This document shows, piece after piece, positions 1 through 11,868 of a stretch of DNA of 64,000 nt. The stretch's first letter is position 1. Each line of letters starts with the position of its first letter. The notes beneath the pieces were generated by a model that had not been told where the DNA came from, made no database searches, and saw nothing but the letters and a program-made list of their open reading frames with translations. The position numbers were made by a program, and so were the translations under genes. Source of the stretch: Lumnitzera littorea (Eukaryota > Streptophyta > Magnoliopsida > Myrtales > Combretaceae); the NCBI GenBank assembly GCA_024138015.1, contig JAMXBB010000011.1, positions 33,615,877-33,679,876 of the forward strand. The letters are read 5' to 3'.

Positions 1-558
1 GTATGAACTTGTAAGAGTTATTTAAAAATTTATTTGGAATTTAGATTTTATATGATGCTATAACCTTCAGTTTCTTGGATACTTAATAATTCCTCAATAT
101 ATGCTTATATGCAGGATACCATATATTTAAATTTGATAATTTTGATGGAAATTCAACCAAGTTAACCTAATTTATAATTTATGCAATAGTAAACCATTTA
201 GTGAATTTATTTAAAATTTTCCATTTATGTCCACATTATGGTTTATTTTTGTTGTATTTTGTTACCAATTTGTATCTATTTAAATTTGTAATATTTATAT
301 ATATATTTTTGTTATTTTTCTTTTAAACATATTTTAAATAGCATGATTTTGAATCTGGATTGCTAATGATATTGCAGCTATCAAAATAAAAGTAAGGTTA
401 TCCTTTTGAAAATTCTTGCATTTCACCTAATATTATTTTGTATGTTATAGCTTATAGTCGCAACAGCCGCTTGCTCTATTTTAGCAATTGAGATAAATAT
501 ACGAAGCAAAGATGAGGGATAAATGTATAATTTCGAAATGACAAGTTTGCTATATTAC

Positions 559-580
559 AAAAAAAAAAAAAAAAAAAAAA
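559..580. repeat. Poly-A tract
   Basis: About 22 consecutive A. It creates lysine-rich and phenylalanine-rich false ORFs on the two strands. Confidence 0.9.
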
Positions 581-2307
581 GAACCAATTCATTTTTCTAC
601 ATCTCGAATGTCTTATTAGGGGTTTTAAGAACAAACTTTTTCTACACTTTAAAAAACGAATTACATAAAAGCAAATGCATAAAAAAGAAAAGAATTTGTT
701 TGATTCTATATGAGCAGGTACCTTCAAAATACCCATCCTCGTTTCGGTTTTTGGATTTAGTAATCTCGTTAGTGGGGCATACATTGAGTTGCTGATCGGG
801 AGCAACATGAACAAATCTCCCGTCTTCTAAAAGCAAAACCAACGAGAGGGTCTTCTCACAAGTCAGAACAAACAAACATGACATAATCAAACATTTGGGG
901 ATAGCCTTGATATTATTCTACACAAGAAGCCTAGGAATCTTGTATGTAGCCACATGTTTTGTCTATTAGCTAAGCTGGAACCTTCACGGGGTATAAGAAT
1001 CGCATCAAAATTGCAATTTAAGCTAGATAATTTGTTCATGTATATACAACACACACACATCTGATTGATTTATAAGAGTAGAATGGAATAATTAATCCTT
1101 CCCATAAAGCTAACACTGTGTTTGATATCTTATGAGAAATTCCTATTGCTGTGGAATAAGAAATTATAATTCTTTTAAAGGATAAAAGAAATTAGTTATT
1201 CCTATTGTTGTAGAACCTATTAATGTTCACTAATTTTAGCTTTCAATTTTTTTTTTTTTTTTTTTTATAATATTGGTTGAGGTAATTAGGAAATCTAATC
1301 AATTAACCACCATGAAAAGATTTCATGGAACTGATTATAGGATACACTTTCATAATAATTAAAAAAACCATGTAGGCGTAGGACTAATTGCAACATAATC
1401 CTTTTATACTTTACAATTGTTTGATTGATCATCAGAAAGGTAATTCCTCACGGTGCTCCTTACATAATTGAGGTTTTCACCATAAAATAAAAGCATTTTG
1501 ACGAGTTTGAGGAGTTACTCCAAATTTCAACAGTTTCATTAAGAATTCTATAATTATATTTACATGCAAAGGAAAAAGAAGGTTATTATTTATAATATAT
1601 ATATATATATATTTTTTCGATAACATATAATGAAGGTTGGATTAAAAGAGAATATTTTTTCCTTCGGATTTGCTGCTTTTTCTTTTCTTTTTTTTTTTTT
1701 TCCTTCCTTTGTGTGTTGGAACAAATTGATTTGATATTTGAAATTCGAAGCAAGGATGGTTTTTCTTAGATGGACCACCGTGGGACGTAGACTTTTGAAT
1801 ATTTGAATAAACAGCTTGTGTAAAGCCCTTCCTTGTGGACCCAAATAACAACTAGCATAAATTCATGGTCATGTTACTATGATTTGTTTGGGATGAGATC
1901 CTTCTCACTTGGTTTTCCACATATTATCACTGGAATAAACGTACTAAAATTTTCTGTATTTTCCTTTTTTTTTTTTTTTGACAAACTTTAAATTTTTTCA
2001 TTTTATAATTTAGTGTTTATACTTTCTATTGAATTATAATTTAGTAAAAATTTAAATATTAATTTACCAATCATATCAAATCAAATGTACATGCAAAAAT
2101 TGTACCCATATATATATAAGTGCATAGGTGAAGAATAATAATTCTATTATAACATTATGAAGCCAATCAAACGTGCTATAAAAGTACAGACATTAAATTG
2201 TTAAAAAAAAAATATAGATACTAAATTTTTAAAATTAAAAATAAAGCTAAAGTGATGTAAATTAAAGCAACAAAATGATTTACATTCGATCTTTTTCTTT
2301 TAAATCA

Positions 2308-2329
2308 CTCTCTCTCTCTCTCTCTCTCT
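2308..2329. repeat. CT microsatellite
   Basis: About eleven uninterrupted CT dinucleotides in intergenic DNA. Confidence 0.9.
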
Positions 2330-3166
2330 ATAGTTGATTTAGTTTTCTTAAATGTCTTGTCATCATTTGACATGAAGGGAAACTATCGGATGACATCAGG
2401 TTTGCCGATCTCTTACTTAGCATCCATCAACGGTGGGGATGCGTGACTTACGAGTGATTAATGTTGAATATTCCGCACTTATCCTACAGGGAAATGTCTC
2501 TTTTATGGTTTAGTTACAAATAAGCCCTAGATAATGGTTGTATGTAGTTTCAATTACATGATTTAAGCAACATATGGTTATTCCTATTCTCTTCTAATCA
2601 AATTAAAATAGTCATGATAGGGGTTTTGCCCCATAAAAAAATAAAAGAAAAAGATATAACTAGATTAATCCTTATAGGATAACCAATATGTCCAACCCTA
2701 CAATCATTGGATAGGTAGTTTTTTTATAAGATTTTGAGTTTTATTGAAAAGTCTAATAAGGTTTTAAGTTCAATTTTGAAACTGAAATAGAATCCAATGG
2801 AAAACTTTAGTCTAATAAAAAATAATAGGATAAACTAATATTAATACTTGTAGTAAATTAAGGATGCAAGCGGGTGGATTTTTATAAAGTGCTCAACTCA
2901 CTTGACCTAACAACTAATTAATAAAGTGATTCTCTATAGAGTTTTTGTATAGGTTTTTGATACAGGGTAAAAGACCCAATGGAGTCTTTTTTAGAGTTTT
3001 GAAAAAATCTTGCACGAGATCTATTCGGATTTGAGTTTTATGAAAACTTATCTTGATTGCAATCCTTATATGCAAACCTTATGCTTGATCATAGGGCTTA
3101 ATTGAATTGATAAACTATGAAAACCATAACTCAAAGGTGCAAAATTAGACCGTGAAATTTCCTTAT

Positions 3167-3639
3167 TGTCGTCTTGGGTATTTATCGATAGTAATTACAC
3201 TTTACATGTATTAAACCAGCAAAATGAAATACTATGAGGGAACATTGTAGTGTTGTTCGACGTGATCATTCCAATACTTAAGTTAATAGTGAATTCTTAG
3301 AGAATAAAGGATGCATGGATGTAATGAGCAAGCTTAGTGCGTAAAGTATAGAGAGCTTTACCTTTAGGTGGTAATGGGGTATTTATAACGAAATAGAGTC
3401 AGCAATTGGAAGGCAGTTAGTGAGAGAGATTCTCTCCTGCAAGAGTGGGAGAGTAGGGTCGTGGTATCCGACGTATCCCACTTATATTGGAGGTGGCTGT
3501 TAACTTGGTATCTTATTTTTATCTTGTGCATTCTAGCTATTGAAAAGCTCTTTAAGCTCGGATCAACGAACCATAAGTGGCAAGGCATGTTAGATCTGGA
3601 TGGGCTTAAAGGGCTCATGTCTAAAGAGCCCTATCAACA
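3167..3639 (-). repeat. Element A 3' LTR
   Basis: Direct repeat of 11869-12392, about 473 bp. On the - strand it starts TGTTGATAGGG and ends GACGACA. A TATA-like TTATAAATACC lies on the - strand near 3378-3388. It is shorter than its partner, which has extra short duplications. Confidence 0.88.
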
Positions 3640-3653
3640 CTTGCCTCCCCACA
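3640..3653 (-). other. Element A polypurine tract
   Basis: On the - strand the bases immediately before the 3' LTR read TGTGGGGAGGCAAG, the purine-rich plus-strand primer expected at this position. It fixes the element's orientation. Confidence 0.75.
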
Positions 3654-4452
3654 ATCTTATTGCTAAAGCGAATGCATGGAGAAGGGATACATGGGCTACT
3701 TAGGTGTGTGGTTGGTCTGACTTAAAGGGACTTAAGGTGGTGATAGAGTGCCGATATGGTGAGGGTATAGGTTCAGCCTAACAGTAGGTTGAGGCGGTGA
3801 TGCGTGTGGCAGTAAATACTTGGGTTAAAGATGTTCAAGGTGGGACGACCCGAGGTCATTAGCAACTATCCCGAGGCGAAGTGCTGGTGACCCAGCAGGA
3901 CGGAGCCTCGATTGAGGTGTCAAAGCAGGACACCTTTGCATCTTATTGGGTAGGTGATTCGAGGCTTTAAGCTAGTCTTGGTCGAACAGCACTCATCATG
4001 GACCGGGCAGGCACGATTATACCGTACCTTTATCATGCGAATGAGGTAGAAGTTGGAGGGACCATAAGAGAAACTTCTTATGGAAGAAAATTCTTCAAAT
4101 TCTGACCCAAGCACACTTGTTTTTTTATATATTTAATGTGATGTAATAGGTGTTCTGTCGTAGTAGACTAGCGTGTAGCTAGATGCATTGCCTTTTAAAG
4201 ATGACCGTTTGATTAAAACTCACTCCACATGTATGTTTTGTAGCATTCCAAGGGATTTGTGTTTATACAAATCCCGATAATCGCCTATACGGTTTCCTAG
4301 ATATTTGGCTAGTTAGCTTATAAACAACACAATCTCAATGAGAGATTACTTTTCTGCAATCTCTTTGTTTTATTACTTTGAATTCAACTCTTGCATCAAA
4401 CTTTCTTTAAGAGCTTTTCAAACTTGAATCTTCATCATCGCCTTTAGCAACC
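3654..4452. other. Element A spacer between antisense ORF and 3' LTR
   Basis: This stretch lies inside element A. It encodes nothing I recognise on either strand and probably acts as 5' leader for the antisense ORF and 3' UTR for the genomic RNA. A CT/T-rich stretch (about 4340-4430) precedes the antisense ORF's first ATG. Confidence 0.4.
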
Positions 4453-5990
4453 ATGTTAGCTAATACACGTGAGGTGGGTTCTGACTTGTCATGGTGCAAC
4501 ATTTTTTATTCCAAATCAACAAAGAGTGATCCCTCCCGAGTGGGAGATGACGAAATATCGTTATTGGCACAACTTAATAAGCCTATTAGGATGGTAGTAG
4601 AGGCACTGGATAGGGCCAGCCTAATCAATCCCATCTTGAGAGATATATATGCATATGCCTCCTTACCCCTTCCTAAGGATTTGTTCAATGCGCCTGGAGT
4701 AAGTAAGGGGCCTAGTGGTTGGGTAAGTAAGAGCAAAACCTCTGCCCTTAGTTGGATTCTAGGTAACTTTGTCATTGAGGCCATCCTTGGGTAGCAGTTA
4801 CTATTATCAAGCAGGGATGAGCAAGTGTCTTTGCTATCGGGGAGGCACTTAAGGTATTTGAGAAGTGTTTGGAGTTTGGGTAATACCTCCCTCTAAGTTG
4901 CTTTGAGAGAGAATTCTTTGACTACCATCGGTGTAGTCCGGTGTAAGTCCCTCCTAATGGATAGAAGGTGTTAAAGGCTTTCCAGGTGCTTTATGGGTAC
5001 CTGGTTGTGAGGGCAACTCCCGAGCTTTTTAGTTATTTTTGCATGTGGAAGAGCATCAGAGGGTGGCCTTACCTCCAACCACATCCGGGAAAGAAGTTGT
5101 TCTGTGGCCTCATGGATTTAAGAAAAGCTAGTAGGATGAGTACGTGGTGGTCAAGCTGCCTGAAGAGGCAAACTTTTGAATGCGATGGACTAAGATAGTT
5201 CAGACCAAAGGTCAACAGGGGCTTAGTCCTGGTGATGTAAAGGCTGTACAAGAGATTTAAGCCTTCATAGCCCTCAAACACGACCAAGTAATAAATGCTG
5301 TAGAGACCATAGAGAGATACTTTAGGTATCCGATCTCCAAGCTGTTCCCCAACATGAAGAAAGCCATGGTAAAGAAATGAGTGGAAGATATAGGTTTGTT
5401 CCTTTTGTGAATGACTTCGTCGGTTGTGCTAGTGTAGGGATGCTTTATCTAACACCTTTTTTAAAATGGGGGATCTTCCTTATCCGTACTGTTTCATGGT
5501 AGAGTTAGCGAATGGTAGTAGTTGTTTCTTTTGTTTTTGTCTCATTTTCTTTTCTTCATTTTTTCTCATGGCTTCAATCTATTTTTACAAGCAAAAATTT
5601 GGTCGAGAGAGTTTCTTGTCCCTTCATAGACGAGCTAATGAGCTGCTAACAAGCAAGAGCCAAGGTATCCGAGTCGAAGGAGAAAACTGTACAGGCGAAG
5701 CCAAGGGTTAAGGAGACCAGTAAGGCACAATTGATGGCTATTCCTTAAGAGATTGCCATTTGTATCCGGGATGAGACGCTAGATGCAGAGCCTTTGGGAA
5801 TGGCTCTTCTGACCCCTATCCTCATCCTCACCATCGAGGAGCTAGAGGTTCAGGTGTTTACTCTTCCTAGGGTAAGGGAAGAAGAGATGGCGGAGGTTGC
5901 TACCTTACTTGAAGTGGTAGGGCAAAAAAGGAAGGTTCTCAAAACGGCTAAGGAGATAATACAAATTTATAGATGAACATATGAACTTGA
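4453..5990 (+). pseudogene. Antisense accessory ORF of Tat element A (Transposase_28-like)
   Basis: This is a decayed frame opposite to the element's own genes. The first open segment runs 4453-4794 (113 codons from ATG). Shifting frames then read peptides such as GYLVVRATPELF, GWPYLQPHPGKKLF and CGLMDLRKA near 4980-5130, followed by a Glu/Val-rich stretch at 5794-5976. The order of a PELF-like segment, a PHPGKKLF-like segment and a charged tail resembles the plant 'putative gypsy type transposon' domain (Transposase_28, PF04195), known from extra ORFs in Tat elements, commonly antisense and between pol and the 3' LTR. That placement matches. The role of such proteins is unknown. Several stops and frameshifts make it non-functional. 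The domain call is from memory of the family, not a search. Confidence 0.6.
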
Positions 5991-6231
5991 TATCCTATGT
6001 AACCAAAAAGGGGTAGGTTCGAATCATAAGATGGCTCAAAAAGTAAATGATAGTTAAGGGATGAGCAGGGATTCCCGTGCACTAATGATGGATATGACGT
6101 ACCAGTACCTCGCACAAGCTTGAGTCACACTTGATATGACGCATAAGTATGGCCAGAGGTCACTCACTACTAGTCCACGCTCAATGGGCTAGATAAGAGT
6201 AGCTCAAGAGTAAGTAAAAAAAAAACACTTA

Positions 6232-7620
6232 GCTTCATGAACTCAACCCATTTGGCTTATCTTCGGGACAATTTTGGTTAGCTCTTTAGATGTCTCAAGG
6301 ATTCATGATCGGTGTAGATCACAAATTCCTTGGTTAGCAGATAGTATTGTCATACCGTTAAGGCCTAGATTAAGGAGTAGAACTTCTTGTAATAGACAGA
6401 GTAGTTAAGTGTAGCTCCTTGAAGTTTTTCACCGAAGTAAGCAATAGGTCGGCCTTCTTGCATTAGTACAACATCTATGCTTAGTCTGGACGCATTACAT
6501 TCTACTTTGAACACTTTGTCAAAGTTCGGCAAAGCTAAAACGGGGGTAGTAGTTAGCCTCTCCCTCACTTCTTGAGAACTCCTTCGCTCCTTCTCTCCCC
6601 ATCTGAATTCAACATTCTTCTTTAAGAGTTTGATGAGTGGGGCCATAATTGTACTAAAATTCTTTATGAATCTATGATTGAATGATGCCAAATCGTGAAA
6701 ACTTCTCACATCAGCAAAATAGGTCGGCTCAAGCCATTCTATGATTGCTCTTATCTTCTCATTATCGACTAGGATGCTACCTTTGCTCACAACAAACCCT
6801 AAGAAGATCAACTTGGGTAGGCAAAAGTTATACTTCTTCAAATTGGCGTAAAGCTGTTCTATTCGAAGTTTTGCAAAGACTTTTCAGAGATGTTCCTTAT
6901 GAATCTCTAAGTTGGGGTTGTATACTAAAATGTCATCAAAATAAACTACGAAAAATCTCCTTATGAATTCTCGAAGCACATGATTCATGAGGCACATAAA
7001 TGTGTTTGGCGCATTGGACAGTCCAAATGGAATTACAGGCCATTCATATAAACCATGTTGTATCGTGTCTTGAATGTAGTCTTCCACTCATCACCTCTGC
7101 GCATTCGAATATGATGGTATTTAGATTTAAGGTTGATCTTGGAGAATACTCTTACTCCACTTAACTCATCTAGCATGTCATCAAGGTTGGGTATGAGATA
7201 CTTATATTTGATGGTAATTTAATTGATCGCTTGACTATCCATATACATCCTCCAAGAACCATCCTTCTTTGGCATTAACAAGGTTCATATAGCATTAGAG
7301 CTAAGGGATTTGCACACATACCCTTTCTTCATAAGGTTGTCTACTCGCCTCTACAGCTCGGCGGCCTGTTTAAGATTTAGCCTATAGGTAAGCTTGTTTG
7401 GTAATACGGTTCCTGGCTGTAAGTCGATTGCATGCTTGATGCTTCAGATTGCGGGTAGACCCTTTGGTAACCTCTTTAGAAATAGGTCGACAAATTCCTC
7501 TAGTAAGGTTTTTACCTCGGTAGGCGTCTCTTCGGGTCTCAACTCTAGAATTCTTTAGACCAGCAGATAGGTCGGTTCTTCGAGCTCCATGTCTTTCTTC
7601 AGTTCGGCTCGAGTCAATAT
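6232..7620 (-). pseudogene. Block C reverse transcriptase and partial RNase H
   Basis: Ty3/gypsy pol remnant. RT spans about 7480-6870, with IPFGLSNAPNTF near 7040 and the catalytic YFDDILVY near 6935. The connection and RNase H open frame (6841-6365, 158 codons) contains FLGFVVS, SFHDLASFNHRFIKNFSTI and PIAYFGEKLQGATLNYSVY. Translation then continues through IYTDHESLRHLK and WVEFMK and is cut at about 6232, before the usual VADALSRR end of RNase H. There is no integrase. The RT active-site motif survives, but stops and frame changes elsewhere make the gene dead. Confidence 0.88.
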
Positions 7621-7699
7621 CAAAGCCTCTTTTTTTAAGGCTTGGCTCAATTGGGACTGTATGACCTTTACTTATTCGGTAGTCATAGGGCTTAATTTC

Positions 7700-8257
7700 A
7701 TCGTCTTGCCTTCATGCTCTATAGAACATGTATTCTTCCTTCCATCATATATAACTGCTCAATTAAACATCTATGGTTGTCCAAGTAGAATATAGGATGC
7801 ACTCATGGGTAGCATATTACATAGCACTTTGTCTCGGTACTTGCCAATGCAGATCAGTACAAACACTTGCTTATTCACTTATAGGGCTCCCTTATCACTA
7901 AGCCATTGAAGCTTGTAAGGTTTCGGGTGGGGTATAGTCGACGATTTCAATTGTTGGACCATGAATGTAGAGGCTACATTGGTGTAGCTCCTACTGCCCA
8001 TGATCAGCGCACACAGTGAATCATTAATCTTGCATCCAATATGGAAAATATTTTCTCTCTATTTGTCTTTTGGCATAAGACTAACACTCATTGTCCTCCT
8101 CAACACTAGAGTAGTCAGCATAAAGTTGCCTTCCTTATTATGGATAACTTCCTCCTCGAACAACTCGATCTGTCCACCTTCTTTCAAATCCTCTACTTCT
8201 TCATCAAGACTATCGACTTCAACGGTCGATACCTCGCCTCGAATCACTATTGTTCAC
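7700..8257 (-). pseudogene. Block C aspartic protease region
   Basis: Follows gag on the - strand. An acidic linker (8247 to 8059, 62 codons, open) precedes the protease core, which contains INDSLCALIMGSRSYTNVAS. This parallels the protease of element D at 51190-51500. The catalytic Asp-Ser/Thr-Gly motif is not intact here. The identity rests on position and on similarity to D. Confidence 0.6.
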
Positions 8258-9459
8258 CTGTTCAGACACTAAGCGGCCATGTGTCCAAATCTTAGGCATT
8301 TGAAACACTTGATTTCATTCATCTTCCTCCTTGAACTCTAACCCTTCTCAAAATTCCTCGAGGGTTCCTTCTCCTTGACTTGGGTAACCAGAATGGGTCG
8401 GGTCTCAACAACCTTACTTAGCTTTGTTCACACAGGTTTGCTCGAAACAGTTCAACTATTGCCTAGTCGGCTGACTGGTGGTCGGAACCTTCCTATTCAG
8501 TGCCTTTCTATTCTCTAGGTGGTTCGAATCGCATCGTCGAGCATTCTAATATCTAAGGTTTCTAAGACATCCCTAATCTTATACTTCAATTCACTGATGA
8601 ATCGAGATATAGTTCGATCCTTTGGCTCTATGACTTCACATTGGATCATTAACATTTGAAATTACTTAACATAAGTGTCTACACTTGATCCTCCTTATTT
8701 GAGCTCTTATAGTCTTTTGAAGGCATCCTGTAAATAATAGCTTGGTACAAACCTTCTCCTCATAACCCTCTTCATTTCATCCCAACTCCTAATCTCTTGT
8801 TCTCCTTCCCTTCTTTGAGTGGCTTGCAAGTTTCTCCACTATAAGGCGGCATAACTAGTGAACTCCAGCATAGCAAATCTAACCTTTGCATTGTCGAACA
8901 CATCATGGCCTTCAAATTGCTTTGCAATCCTATCTACTTAATCTAGGTAGTTTTCAGCATTGCTAATTCCAAAAAAAGTTGGGATATGCATCCTTAATGC
9001 TTCGACCTTAGGGGCTTGTACATTTCTTTCTTCAGCCTCATAATATTCTTTTGCATCATCATCTTCTTCCGCTTCTCCCACAATCTCTTCAAGCACTAGC
9101 CTTCGTTTAGCATCTCTACCAACTCCTTCAGCTCAAGGTGGTCGAGCTGGGGCATTAGCTTAGCTAAATTAACCATTGCCTTACTATTGTTGCTCACGTT
9201 CTCTAATGGGGCTATTTCTAACTCGTTGCCTATCTTTTTGGATAACAGATACCAAACTAACTACCAAATCGATAAGCCTATCCAATTGATCATCCACTGA
9301 CTGAGGTGTGAAGCTTCCTTCTTGCCCTTGTCTATGTTGAGTACCACTTTCTTGGTTTCCCAAAGTTTCTTGAACATTTGAGTCTGATATTGATGGCCAA
9401 TTCATAAAATTTATGTCTATCGATGCTACTAGGAGATCAATAACCAATACTCCAGTCAT
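8258..9459 (-). pseudogene. Block C gag
   Basis: Decayed capsid/nucleocapsid gene of a Ty3/gypsy element. The open N-terminal piece (9459 to 9184, 91 codons) includes a DDQLDRLIDLVVSL segment. The same position in element D reads similarly, near 49915-49980. The central capsid region (about 8990-8840) reads YLD, then IAKQFEGHDVFDNAKVRFAM, typical of gypsy gag. Near 8258-8316 is a CX2CX4HX4C zinc knuckle (CFKCLRFGHMAA, stop, C). Multiple in-frame stops sit at positions that are Trp, Gln or Arg in relatives. It would have packaged the element's RNA into particles. Confidence 0.75.
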
Positions 9460-9600
9460 GACAACTACACAACAAACAAACAGTCAACCACACTTTATTT
9501 TGTGTTTCAAAAACAAGGGAAAACAAAGCATAAAACAACTCTCAACTTCTAAACTTCAATGCTAACAATAGAACCGTTATCTCACGGAAGCAGTAACAAA

Positions 9601-10020
9601 CTAAAAGAACACAACAGCAAAATCTAGCTTGGTTGCCTCTGGAAGCCTTAATATATGACTCTCGTGAGAGCTTTTGATCGCTCTGCATACCTCTACCTTG
9701 GTTGAGGCCGAGAATTTTGCCTTCAAGTGAAGGGATGATGTGATAATCCTGAATGCATTTAAACTTGGTCTTCCCAAGAGAGTGTTGTAAGGCGAGGGGC
9801 AATCGATCACGACAAACTCTATTGGTCGTCATGCTACGTGATTGTCATTGCTAAGCTCCATACCTAAAGTAATGATCCCCTTGGCTTGGATGGTGCTTCC
9901 ATTGAAGTCGATCATGTTGTAGTGGTACGGTTGCATCTTCACCGGTAACTTCTTCCTTATCCTCTCATGTGTATGGAAGAAAAGGATATCGGTGGAGCTG
10001 TTGGTGTCTACCATTATTTT
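9601..10020 (-). pseudogene. Element A Tat-type aspartic protease
   Basis: The - strand open pieces 10014-9829 and 9810-9601 read VDTNSSTDILFF (VDTGSSADILF in relatives), IITLGMEL and VIDCPSPYNTLLGRPSLNAF, followed by a CRAIKSSHES stretch. These are diagnostic of the Tat lineage protease, which cleaves the Gag-Pol polyprotein. The catalytic DTG is altered to DTN. A frameshift near 9825 separates the halves. Right after the last recognisable Tat residues (about 9610) the sequence turns into block C leader. Confidence 0.85.
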
Positions 10021-10059
10021 CAGGACCTCGAAATTTGCGATCCTAGCCCTTATGACTAA

Positions 10060-11780
10060 GGCATCCTGATGGGGTGGGTGGGGTATCTACCCTTTCTAAG
10101 TCTTTATCAGAAAAGGAGATAGAAGTATCTAGCTTCTATCTCTTCTCCCTTACTACTAACACCTCTGACAGAGCATTAACCAAGTTATTAGTGCTTGGCT
10201 GTCTCCCAAGGTATAGGCCCCTAACTATTATATTGATAACACCATTAGGGGCACGGTTGTTGTGGTAATCAGTGTTTTGTTCTACTTTAGCAACATCAGT
10301 CCACCGCCTTCGGGGTACTTGGTCCTTACCATCATCAGAGCGGTCATTATTCCTCGGTTGGGCTACATACTCATTGAAGAAGCCTCACTGAATGACATAT
10401 TCGATTGTGTTCTTCAACTGGAAGCATTCATCTATAGTATGGTCATGATTGTCATGGAACTGACAGTACTCATCCAAGTTCTGACGACTAGGGTTCCCCT
10501 TCATCTTCAGGGGTCTTTGTAACATGTTCTTATACTTCACTTCAGAATAAAATTAGGCTATGGGTCTATTCAAGGGCATGTGCAGTATGCAAATATGAAG
10601 GGGGAGCGAGTTTCACTATACTTGGTACTTCTTCTTCCCAGAGCTCTCTCCTTCTAATTTACTTGACAACCTATCGTCGAGGTGATTTTTTACGGACGAT
10701 TTTTCCTTAGCCTGCTTTTGCGTTCGATCTCTCTTAGTTGACGTCTTGCTTAGTATGAATGTTGTCCTTTTGGTTGATGTACTTCTAGGCCTTATTCTAG
10801 AAGCTGGCTAAGGCCTTCGGCTTACACTTTGCAAGTGATTGGAAGAAGTCTCCTGAAGGTTGGATGCTAAGCTAAGTAGTATGGACAATGACTCACTTTT
10901 TCCAGTTGAGGGATCTCAACTACAACATTGTTAAACCAGGCTACATAGTTGAGCAAAGATTCACCTTTGTCTTACCTTATCAGGTATAAGGACAATGTGT
11001 CCGTACTAACCTTAAAGTGGAGGCTGAACCTCTACGCCAAGTCATCAAAGGAGCTGATAGAATTGTTGGGGAGGCGGTTAAACCATATTCGAGCTACTTT
11101 CCTCAAGGTACTTGGGAAAGCCGTGAACATTATGGCATCCCCATGACTATGAAAGTTCATGAGGTTGCAAAGGTAGAGGAGGTGATTATCAAGGTCACTG
11201 TGCTATCATATTGGTCCAGGGATGGAAGTTTACTATTATGAGGCAACATTTCGTCTTGGACGCCCCTAGTGAAGGGAGTCTTGTTGCTGGTGACCAGTTC
11301 GACGTGGCCAGTAGCTTTACTCCCTTGTCACTTGGAGAGTCTTCTTACCATTGTGCGAAGCTCATTGAGGTTGACATCATCTACTGGATGAGCTCGACAT
11401 GCTGCTAATTGACCTGATACTCCTTGCGAGTCAGCTACTTGCTTATTACCAATTAGAGGTTAGTTATAGGTAGCTACAGACCTTACTGGCTAGTGCTGTA
11501 GTAGGGGATCAGGTTGCTTATCCCTGCCATTTTGCTAGTGCTATTGGTGGTTGCTCTGCCTAATGCGAGCATTCGAGGCTTCTGGGGGGTGAGTTTATGT
11601 GCTACACCTCTTAGCTTCTTTGAGGTGAGTGCGAAATAACCTGTTTTGAGTAGCTAACTCCTCAGTTAGGCATTCCGTATACTCCAAGCGCTCCTCTATT
11701 GTTGCCTTTAGGAGGGGCTAATTGCTTGCAAGTTAGTTATTCACCAACTAGCAGTTTTCTTGCTCGTTGGGATAAGACAT
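10060..11780 (-). pseudogene. Element A Tat-type gag
   Basis: Capsid gene of the Tat element, on the - strand. The likely start is the ATG at 11780 (MSYPNEQEN). Recognisable segments are LPHNSKLPSLDQYDS (about 11240), FPSTLRKVARIWFNRLPNNS (about 11125-11065), YVAWFNNVVVEIPQL (about 10950) and the C-terminal EYCQFHDNHDHTIDECFQLK (about 10460), which is the Tat gag CX2H/HX4C-type motif. Several stops and frameshifts interrupt it. Positive-strand open frames in this interval are antisense shadows. Confidence 0.82.
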
Positions 11781-11847
11781 GATATTTGAGAATTGTGTTT
11801 AGGGAATGTATTTAGTGTTTTTAGGGTTTTTTCATGTAGAAATTTAT

Positions 11848-11868
11848 TTTCCCACAAACGGCACCAAA
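11848..11868 (-). other. Element A primer-binding site
   Basis: On the - strand the sequence right after the 5' LTR reads TTTGGTGCCGTTTGTGGG. It matches the TGGCGCC-type tRNA-primed sites usual in plant gypsy elements. The exact tRNA was not determined. Confidence 0.65.

Larger units (their letters stand above)
1..3161. other. Gene-free AT-rich intergenic DNA
   Basis: I see no supportable gene here. The open frames are short, lie over poly-A/T tracts and resemble no family I know. The stretch holds a run of about 22 A near 559-580, T-rich tracts near 1247-1266 and 1964-1979, a short TA run near 1597-1611 and a CT microsatellite near 2308-2329. Parts of 1130-1470 look like old DNA-transposon debris, but I could not define ends. 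Confidence 0.6.
6232..9640 (-). mobile_element. Block C: gypsy gag-protease-RT-RNase H inside element A, no LTRs
   Basis: This - strand block starts in a non-coding leader near 9640 and runs through gag, protease, reverse transcriptase and RNase H. It stops abruptly near 6232, just after a WVEFMK peptide in RNase H. It closely parallels element D (48556-55265) in gag, zinc knuckle, protease and RT, and even the leader resembles D's leader just after the primer-binding site. It differs from Tat. Neither end has an LTR, primer-binding site or target duplication, and integrase is missing. The A-tract at 6217-6225 (T on the - strand) marks the left junction. Confidence 0.75.

Noticed and set aside
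476..890. Overlapping frames on both strands around 476-890
   Set aside because: Two of the three are built across the poly-A tract at 559-580; all give low-complexity or motif-free peptides.
6012..6030. GGTTCGAATC-like tRNA B box
   Set aside because: No matching A box, cloverleaf or acceptor stem around it.
10949..11408. Three + strand frames in element A
   Set aside because: The - strand here reads clear Tat gag motifs (e.g. RIWFNRLPNNS). The + frames are shadows.
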